A stretch of DNA of 64,000 bases from Bacteroidota bacterium (GTDB lineage: Bacteria > Bacteroidota > Bacteroidia > Chitinophagales > Chitinophagaceae), in NCBI GenBank assembly GCA_013286305.1, contig JABDFW010000001.1, forward strand, positions 1 through 64,000, read 5' to 3'. Positions within the stretch are counted from its first letter, which is position 1, and each line of letters begins with the position of its first letter. The position numbers and the translations under genes are program-made. Positions 58,440-64,000 of this stretch are shown one piece after another. Below the pieces are notes generated by a model. The model had not been told where the DNA came from. It ran no database searches and saw nothing but the letters and a program-made list of their open reading frames with translations.

Positions 58440-59327
58440 TCACGTTTCAACAGCCATTGATTTTTTTTCTTCCTTCTTGCTGAAATATGCGGATAGCATG
58501 GTAACAGATGTGTAAAGGATGACTGCGATAACTATCCACCGCAAGGTTTCAAGCTGTAACTGTTTTACAATAAATGCGGCTATCAAAACGGCAACAATGC
58601 CGGGTATTGCCATACTCACCGCGGCCTTGCGGTTATATGCGCCTGCCCTAATAAATTTGAATGATGCAGTTGGCATAAGAAACGCGCACGAACCCATCAT
58701 TATAGGGAAAGCAACTTTAGGCGATAAGCCTAAAACAAACACCAATGCCATGCAGGGAGCGTACAGGCCGATACCTGCAGTCATTAATGCGCCGAGTATA
58801 AAATTTACTGTTGCCGCTATCACCAGTTTACCGCCATATAATCCTATACCAGTGCCGCCCCCTTCTATCCAGTCCAACTGTTTGGCAAGCATAAATCCTG
58901 CAGTTACAAGCAATGCAACCCCCATGACAAGCCGCACCATTTTCTCCGATAATTTTGAAACAATGCCAGCGCCGATAACAGCGCCAAGCGTTGCTGTTGC
59001 CAGCATGATGATGAGCGTTACGGGCTCTACTTCAATCACTCTTATAAAAATGATGGCCTGCGCTAATACCGGCAGTGTATTGGCAACATTCATGGTACCG
59101 GGTATCTGTTTATCTTTTGTTTGGTGAGTAAATTTTAACAGGGCTGTTTGCGGTGCAAACGCGCCAATGCCCAGCACATCAAAAAAGTTTACCACAAATC
59201 CTATCAGGGCAGTTTTTATCCAGCTAACATTTTCAAGATTGTTTTTATGTTTTAAAAAGTCCTTCGTTAAAAAATACGAGAACCACAAGGCCAGTACTAT
59301 CAATGCTAACCAAACAATTATTATCAT
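58440..59327 (-). CDS. TauE/SafE-family sulfite exporter-like membrane protein
   Basis: A 295-residue integral membrane protein with about eight helices. The family features are FVVNFFDVLGIGAFAPQTALLKF, MNVANTLPVLAQAIIFI and NFILGALMTAGIGLYAPCMALVFVLGLSP. Relatives export sulfite, sulfoacetate or other small anions. The C-terminus is lysine-rich and cytoplasmic. The substrate is not determined. Confidence 0.93.
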   Translation of the reverse strand: MIIIVWLALIVLALWFSYFLTKDFLKHKNNLENVSWIKTALIGFVVNFFDVLGIGAFAPQTALLKFTHQTKDKQIPGTMNVANTLPVLAQAIIFIRVIEVEPVTLIIMLATATLGAVIGAGIVSKLSEKMVRLVMGVALLVTAGFMLAKQLDWIEGGGTGIGLYGGKLVIAATVNFILGALMTAGIGLYAPCMALVFVLGLSPKVAFPIMMGSCAFLMPTASFKFIRAGAYNRKAAVSMAIPGIVAVLIAAFIVKQLQLETLRWIVIAVILYTSVTMLSAYFSKKEEKKSMAVET

Positions 59328-59377
59328 ACCTGTTTGTTGTTTATGCTAAAATACCATTTAATTGGCGGCTGCCATTA

Positions 59378-59845
59378 TTATATTGGCTTTTCCAATGCAA
59401 GGCGTATATCGTCCCAAACCAGCCAGTATTCATTCATGGTATAAGCGCCGTGCGCGCGATAAAATTTTTGTGCCGGCGCGTTAGCAGGGTCAACATTTAC
59501 ACAAATTTTCAACGCTTTTTGCTGAATAAACCATTCTGCCAGCAACTGCAGCAATTGCGAGGCTATGCCTTTTCTTTTATACGCTTCAGCAACATTTATC
59601 CATTCCAGTTCGCCATCACATTCAAAACGGCGGGTAAGGTGCCCTGCAATAAAACCCACTCCCATTTCGCCATCCAATGCAACAAATATGATACGTGGCA
59701 ACAATGCGTGCTGCGGGTGATGCACGCAATTGAGGTAATTGGTTATACGGTTTATCCAATACTCTTCTGTTCCCCATTTTTCAGCGCGAATGGCCGCCAT
59801 GCCGGGAACATCTGCTATAGTTGCTATTCGGTATTGTAATAGCAT
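59378..59845 (-). CDS. GNAT-family N-acetyltransferase
   Basis: A 155-residue soluble enzyme using acetyl-CoA. The core includes IATIADVPGMAAIRAEKWG, LEWINVAEAYKRKGIASQLLQLLAEWFIQQKA (the RKGIA pyrophosphate loop) and VDPANAPAQKFYRAHGAYTMNEY. The acceptor is unknown. It lies 50 bp before the TauE/SafE start on the same strand. Confidence 0.92.
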   Translation of the reverse strand: MLLQYRIATIADVPGMAAIRAEKWGTEEYWINRITNYLNCVHHPQHALLPRIIFVALDGEMGVGFIAGHLTRRFECDGELEWINVAEAYKRKGIASQLLQLLAEWFIQQKALKICVNVDPANAPAQKFYRAHGAYTMNEYWLVWDDIRLALEKPI

Positions 59846-59992
59846 AATGAAACGCTGTTGGTTTACTATAATCAGGATGACTACTTGTTGGTTTCAATCA
59901 TCTTTGATAATGTACTTATTATGCGAATTAAATATACAAACAATGTTGGCAGCTAAATATCTGTTTTATTGGGATTATCTGTCGCAATTGAA

Positions 59993-60026
59993 TTTGCTGA
60001 AATATGTTTTTTTGCGGGTATATTTG
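59993..60026 (+). promoter_or_regulatory. Bacteroidota promoter of the CE2-like esterase gene
   Basis: TTTG (59993-59996) is followed after 22 bp by TATATTTG (60019-60026), matching TTTG-N20-TAnnTTTG closely. The -7 box ends 41 bp before ATG 60068. Confidence 0.6.
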
Positions 60027-60067
60027 GAATGTTCTTTATGATTATAAACTTGTAAACCTGTTATTAG

Positions 60068-61147
60068 ATGTTTAAATATTCCACCTGCTTAACCGCGTGT
60101 ATATTTTGCGTTTTTGCAAATGGTTTTTCACAAACGGTATTTGTGCCTGCGCAGGATAAACACATAGCCTACGAAGGCAGGACAATTTTTAGAAATGGTG
60201 CAACCGAATTGATGTGGCCGGGTACATCAATAAGAATAAATTTTGAAGGCAGCAGTATTGCAGGGGTGTTTAAAGATGAGGATACCGCCAACTATTATAA
60301 TGTTATTATAGACAAAGACAGTATGTATGAAATTAATTTTGGCAAAGAGAAAAAAACATACACATTAGCTGACCATTTAAAAACCGGCAGGCATTCCCTT
60401 CAACTGTTTAAACGCACCGAGTGGGATAAAGGCAGAACATGGTTTTATGGTTTTGAGCTGAACAAAAATGCAGCATTATTTTATCCTTCAAAACCGCCAA
60501 AAAGAAAAATAGAATTTTTCGGTAACTCCATTACCTGCGGGTATGGCATAGATGATCCGGCAGGTAATAACCCGACCGGCTATTTTGAAAATAACTATGA
60601 ATCATACGCAGCTTTAACTGCAAGGCATTTTAATGCGCAATACCATTGCACGGCAAAAAGCGGCATTGGCATTATGGTTAGCTGGTTTCCGCTGATAATG
60701 CCCGAAATGTACGGCCGTGCAGACCCTACCGACTCTACCAGCAAATGGGATTTTTCAAAATACACACCCGACCTGGTTGTGATAAATTTATTTCAAAATG
60801 ATTCGTGGATCGTAAAAATGCCGCAGAACGCACAATTTAAAAACAGGTTTGGCACAAAGGCGCCGGATGAGGCTTATATTATACAGGCTTATAAAAAATT
60901 TGTGCAAACCATACGCAGTACGTACCCCAAGGCGCAAATTATTTGCATGCTCGGCAATATGGATATAACCCGCACGGGTTCGCCGTGGCCGGGGTACGTG
61001 CAAAAAGCGGTGGAGCAGTTAAATGACCCCAAAATATTTATCTATATAGCGCCTTATAAACAAACAGGTGGCCACCCTGTAATAGCGGAACAAAAAGTAT
61101 TAGCAGACGGGTTGATAAAATTTATTGACGAGCATATTAAGTGGTGA
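60068..61147 (+). CDS. CE2-like two-domain SGNH acetyl-esterase
   Basis: A 359-residue exported protein (MFKYSTCLTACIFCVFANGFSQ). Residues about 25-150 form a jelly-roll domain (HIAYEGRTIFRNGATELMWPGTSIRINFEGSSIAGVF), as in carbohydrate esterase family 2. The SGNH catalytic domain follows: IEFFGNSITCGYG (Ser), YHCTAKSGIGIM (Gly), VVINLFQNDSW (Asn) and QTGGHPVIAEQ (His). It likely removes acetyl groups from plant polysaccharides outside the cell. Confidence 0.88.
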   Translation: MFKYSTCLTACIFCVFANGFSQTVFVPAQDKHIAYEGRTIFRNGATELMWPGTSIRINFEGSSIAGVFKDEDTANYYNVIIDKDSMYEINFGKEKKTYTLADHLKTGRHSLQLFKRTEWDKGRTWFYGFELNKNAALFYPSKPPKRKIEFFGNSITCGYGIDDPAGNNPTGYFENNYESYAALTARHFNAQYHCTAKSGIGIMVSWFPLIMPEMYGRADPTDSTSKWDFSKYTPDLVVINLFQNDSWIVKMPQNAQFKNRFGTKAPDEAYIIQAYKKFVQTIRSTYPKAQIICMLGNMDITRTGSPWPGYVQKAVEQLNDPKIFIYIAPYKQTGGHPVIAEQKVLADGLIKFIDEHIKW

Positions 61148-61164
61148 GAAGATGCACGGAGATA

Positions 61165-61400
61165 TTTATATATTACGCCCCGCTGCGGCGGGGCTCGGCG
61201 TTTTTTCACTTGATTTTGGCACAGGGCTGCTCCCTTGCTCATATATTATCGCCCTTTCAGGGCTCCGGGATGTTGGCAGACAAACAACATGTCAAGCCCT
61301 AACGGGGCGCTATATATTAGCGATGGGTGCAGCCCATCGAATAAAGACAAACGCATTAAGCCCTGCAGGGGCGGAACACATTATACATAAAATATTAAAA
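61165..61400. repeat. Array of five REP-like palindromes before the RAYT gene
   Basis: Within about 200 bp are GCCCCGCTGCGGCGGGGC (61177-61194), GCCCTTTCAGGGC (61251-61263), GCCCTAACGGGGC (61296-61308), CGATGGGTGCAGCCCATCG (61321-61339) and GCCCTGCAGGGGC (61360-61372). All share GCCC...GGGC arms with short loops, as do the palindromes found elsewhere in the window. Confidence 0.75.
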
Positions 61401-61408
61401 CAACGATC

Positions 61409-61861
61409 ATGGGACAATCGCTCGTACAAAACTATATCCACATTGTGTTTAGTACAAAACATCGTGAGCCACTTATAAAACCGCCTTACGAGAATGAATT
61501 ACATAGTTACATTGCCGGTACATGTAAAAACCTGGATTGCCAACCTGTAAAAATTGGCGGATATACTGATCATGTTCACATACTGTGTATGCTGTCAAAA
61601 AAAATAGCACTTGTAAACCTTTTAGAAGAAGTGAAGACCCATTCATCCAAATGGATGAAAACAAAAGATGAAGCGCTTAAAATTTTTTACTGGCAGGGGG
61701 GATACGGAGCATTTTCTGTAAACCCATCGCAGGTTGATACTATAATAACATACATTAATAATCAACACCTGCATCACAGCAAAAAAACTTTCCAGGATGA
61801 ATACAGGGCGTTTCTCAAAAAGTATAATGTTGTATATGATGAGCGATATGTGTGGGATTAA
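61409..61861 (+). CDS. RAYT: REP-associated IS200-like Y1 transposase
   Basis: A 150-residue HUH transposase. Metal-binding HVH (H55, H57) lies in GGYTDHVHILCMLSKK, and catalytic Y115 in TIITYINNQHLHHSK. The WQGGYGAFSV block and IHIVFSTKHREPLI start are typical of RAYT/IS200-like proteins. RAYTs mobilise or copy REP palindromes; here an array of five lies directly upstream, with no IS-like flanking ends visible. It looks intact. Confidence 0.88.
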   Translation: MGQSLVQNYIHIVFSTKHREPLIKPPYENELHSYIAGTCKNLDCQPVKIGGYTDHVHILCMLSKKIALVNLLEEVKTHSSKWMKTKDEALKIFYWQGGYGAFSVNPSQVDTIITYINNQHLHHSKKTFQDEYRAFLKKYNVVYDERYVWD

Positions 61862-61917
61862 TTATCATATTTTAACTGGCTGGCTGTTTATCTGCGGTAG
61901 GCCATCTTTTTGCTGTA

Positions 61918-63903
61918 TTATTTTAACGGGAGCTCAACGTAAAACGTAGTTCCCATCCCAACAACGCTTTCAAACCATATCTTGCCGCTATGCCTTTCAA
62001 TGATCTGCCTTGATATTACAAGCCCCAATCCAAATGACTGCTCGCCGGCAGTGCCCTTTCGCTTGGCTTTTTGTGATAAGGAGAAAATTTCACCCTGTAA
62101 TTTTTCGGGTATGCCGATGCCATTGTCCTGCACCGATACGCAGACAGAATGATTGAGTGTTTGCAGGCTAACGCTTATCACTGCATTTTCGGGGCTGAAT
62201 TTTATTGCATTGCTTATAAGGTTGCTGAATACCCGCCACAATTTTTCCCTGTTACCCGGGATAACAGTGTGTGGCGCATGCAAAACAATTTGCTGCCTTT
62301 TTTCTGATGCTTTATGCTGCAGTAATGTTACACAATAATGCAGCAGCTCGCCAATATCAAGCGGCTCAGTTGAAAATACAGATATGGTCGGTTGAATGTG
62401 CAGCAGGTCGTTGATAAGATCGAGTGAGTTGTTACCTGAACGGTACATAAGCTGAAGCATCTGGTAGTCGGGATGATCTTTTTGCTCATCAAGTATAATG
62501 CCTATATAACTTGTTATGGCGCCAATTGGGTTACGCAGGTCGTGGGCAACTACTTTCATAAGCCGGCTGTTTTCTTCCTGGCTTTTTTCAAGCGCTTCTA
62601 AAGTCTGGGTAAGGGCTTTAATATGGCGCCTGGACTGTTTGCTGTTTTTTAAAATAAGCAGGATTATTGCAGCACCCATTAAACAACCTAATACGAGTAT
62701 GATAAGATATATTGTTTGCAGCCTCGTTTTTTGCTCTAACAATTGCAGTTTGCTTTTACGGTCAATATTCTCAAATTCATTGTGGATGTCGGTTGCAGGA
62801 ACAGCATCGGCAGCTAAAGAATCTTTTATTTTCATATACCGTACAACAGCATAGTATGCCTGCAACGGCTTGTTGGTGGCTATATAATAACGGGACTGTA
62901 ATCGGTATAGAGTGGCGCTTAGGTCTGCATTGCGAATAGTGTCCATCGCAATGCCGCAAACCTGCAGAAGCGTGTTTGTTTCAGGCAGGCGTGATTGATC
63001 TAAATAAAGCTTTATCAATTTTATACGGCTATATACAGCATCTTCAGGCGCATGCTTTGGTTGTTCTGTCATCGCAATGCTTTCTTTTAAAAGCTGTTCG
63101 GCTAAACTGTAATTTCGCCTCTCTATTTCCATATCCGCTTTGTTACCCTGTATTACCGCCCTGGCAAGTGCAACAAAATCGGCCCGTTGTGGAAATTCTT
63201 TTTCATGTTCGCTTATATATCCCAGGGCTTTATCAAAATATAATTGTGCACTATCAGCCATGCCCTTCCTGCTGTAGCATATAGCAATATTATCAAGTGT
63301 GCCCTGTGTATTTACAAAAAGATCAAATGGGCTGCGGGCGGTGCATTGCGATTGTTCTGCAAGCCCCAATTTAAAGTACCCGGCAGCGTCAATATATTTT
63401 TCCTGGCGGTAACTTACATTAGCCAGCCTTGTGGTATATTCGCTGAAATAGCAGCTATCGGCGGTTTGAAAAATAATTTCCCGCGCCTGGTAATACCAGT
63501 CAAAGGCTTCATCATAGTGATGTTGCCCAAGCAAAATGTCACCACGAAGAAAGAGGGATTTTGCATAGTTAACAGTGTCGCTCATAGCTCTTCCTGCGCC
63601 CCTGCTAACGCTTAATAGGGTATCAGTGTATAATAATGCCTTAGGAAAATTTTTGGTTTTGTAATAAAAATATCTCCATGCAATAAAATATTTATCCCAC
63701 TGGTCGTTGGTACCGGGGTTTTTAATAGACTTATATGCAGCATTCAAAACAGTAAAATAGTGGCTGCTATCCCACAGGCCGGCCTGTGCGCGTATCATTA
63801 CAGAATCTAAATACCCGGGATGGTTAATGTTGGTATTGGTAAATGATTTGCATGCCAGTATAAACAGTAACGGCAAAACAATCAGAAATAATTTACCATT
63901 CAT
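61918..63903 (-). CDS. TPR-containing sensor histidine kinase (lipoprotein-type signal)
   Basis: A 661-residue membrane sensor. The signal LFLIVLPLLFILACKSF has a lipobox (LAC). About 50-390 is a series of tetratricopeptide repeats, then one membrane helix (about 398-420, LIILVLGCLMGAAIILLI). The HisKA motif is VVAHDLRNPIGAITSYI (phospho-acceptor about residue 454). The HATPase is complete: NLISNAIKFS, VQDNGIGIPEK and SFGLGLVISRQIIERHSG. No partner regulator is adjacent; it is a paralogue in layout of the kinase at 15528. Confidence 0.92.
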   Translation of the reverse strand: MNGKLFLIVLPLLFILACKSFTNTNINHPGYLDSVMIRAQAGLWDSSHYFTVLNAAYKSIKNPGTNDQWDKYFIAWRYFYYKTKNFPKALLYTDTLLSVSRGAGRAMSDTVNYAKSLFLRGDILLGQHHYDEAFDWYYQAREIIFQTADSCYFSEYTTRLANVSYRQEKYIDAAGYFKLGLAEQSQCTARSPFDLFVNTQGTLDNIAICYSRKGMADSAQLYFDKALGYISEHEKEFPQRADFVALARAVIQGNKADMEIERRNYSLAEQLLKESIAMTEQPKHAPEDAVYSRIKLIKLYLDQSRLPETNTLLQVCGIAMDTIRNADLSATLYRLQSRYYIATNKPLQAYYAVVRYMKIKDSLAADAVPATDIHNEFENIDRKSKLQLLEQKTRLQTIYLIILVLGCLMGAAIILLILKNSKQSRRHIKALTQTLEALEKSQEENSRLMKVVAHDLRNPIGAITSYIGIILDEQKDHPDYQMLQLMYRSGNNSLDLINDLLHIQPTISVFSTEPLDIGELLHYCVTLLQHKASEKRQQIVLHAPHTVIPGNREKLWRVFSNLISNAIKFSPENAVISVSLQTLNHSVCVSVQDNGIGIPEKLQGEIFSLSQKAKRKGTAGEQSFGLGLVISRQIIERHSGKIWFESVVGMGTTFYVELPLK

Positions 63904-64000
63904 AGTACGGAAGTATGGGATGCAATAATACGATTAAGGAATAAATAATGCCGGGCAAATTCGCCTGAAGTTTGCACCTTTTCACCTAAACAAACCACGT

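Noticed and set aside
61125-61478. A 117-codon frame across the palindrome array
   Set aside because: It passes through five REP-like palindromes and overlaps the RAYT gene in another frame.

Overview
The window is a chromosomal segment of a Bacteroidota bacterium, most likely a Chitinophagaceae-type lineage. Several things point there: promoters of the TTTG-N20-TAnnTTTG type (clearest at 4904-4935, 39034-39065 and 59993-60026), type IX secretion C-terminal sorting domains, a porG-uppS-bamA-skp-skp cluster, a SusC/TonB-type receptor with an N-terminal carboxypeptidase-regulatory-like domain, hybrid and TPR histidine kinases, and a RAYT transposase with REP-like palindromes between genes. No tRNA, rRNA or CRISPR array was seen.

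Layout. 1-2.4 kb: ATP synthase genes atpH and atpA, with no atpG after them. 2.4-4.9 kb: a short inverted-repeat element with a 9-bp target duplication, a cupredoxin, a conserved two-gene pair of unknown function, and REP-like repeats. 5-10.3 kb: a TonB-dependent receptor, then a cluster of small membrane-protein paralogues ending in a winged-helix regulator. 10.4-17.6 kb: a hybrid kinase with a degenerate ATPase domain, rpoN, a LytTR regulator and a TPR histidine kinase. 17.6-25.4 kb: mechanosensitive channel, lpxH, a GIY-YIG-like protein and an MNT nucleotidyltransferase separated by a second inverted-repeat element, then lutC-like, ftsH, rsfS and divergent birA. 25.6-30.6 kb: Bcp, a cysteine-rich tandem-repeat surface protein, a T9SS cargo and a PorG-like protein. 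30.9-38.4 kb: uppS-bamA-skp-skp-murI, then rpmH-rnpA-yidD. 38.4-49.7 kb: superoxide dismutase, a T9SS cargo, a PIG-L deacetylase, a zeta-toxin pair with a frameshifted toxin, a Fur-family regulator, Sco, DUF1028 and PDZ proteins and a glycolipid-binding-like protein. 49.9-57.5 kb: an accessory stretch (UDG-like protein, GNAT plus small basic protein, ABC-permease remnant, slipin, Imm27-like immunity gene and small hypothetical genes) interrupted by dnaX. 57.5-64 kb: SGNH esterases, TauE/SafE, GNAT, a RAYT transposase with a palindrome array, and a TPR histidine kinase.

How the genes fit together. The core is envelope biogenesis (BamA, two Skp-like chaperones, UppS, MurI, LpxH, PorG) alongside cell-surface cargo proteins, plus information-processing genes (rpoN, dnaX, rpmH, rnpA, rsfS). 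Between these blocks lie small conflict-type pairs (MNT/GIY-YIG, zeta/partner, GNAT/small protein, Imm27) and mobile repeats. The most interesting inference is that removing the element at 20856-21072, using its 9-bp duplication, restores an MNT gene and a GIY-YIG-like gene about 20 bp apart on the same strand. That would be a possible nuclease/nucleotidyltransferase pair that does not match the usual MNT-HEPN arrangement.
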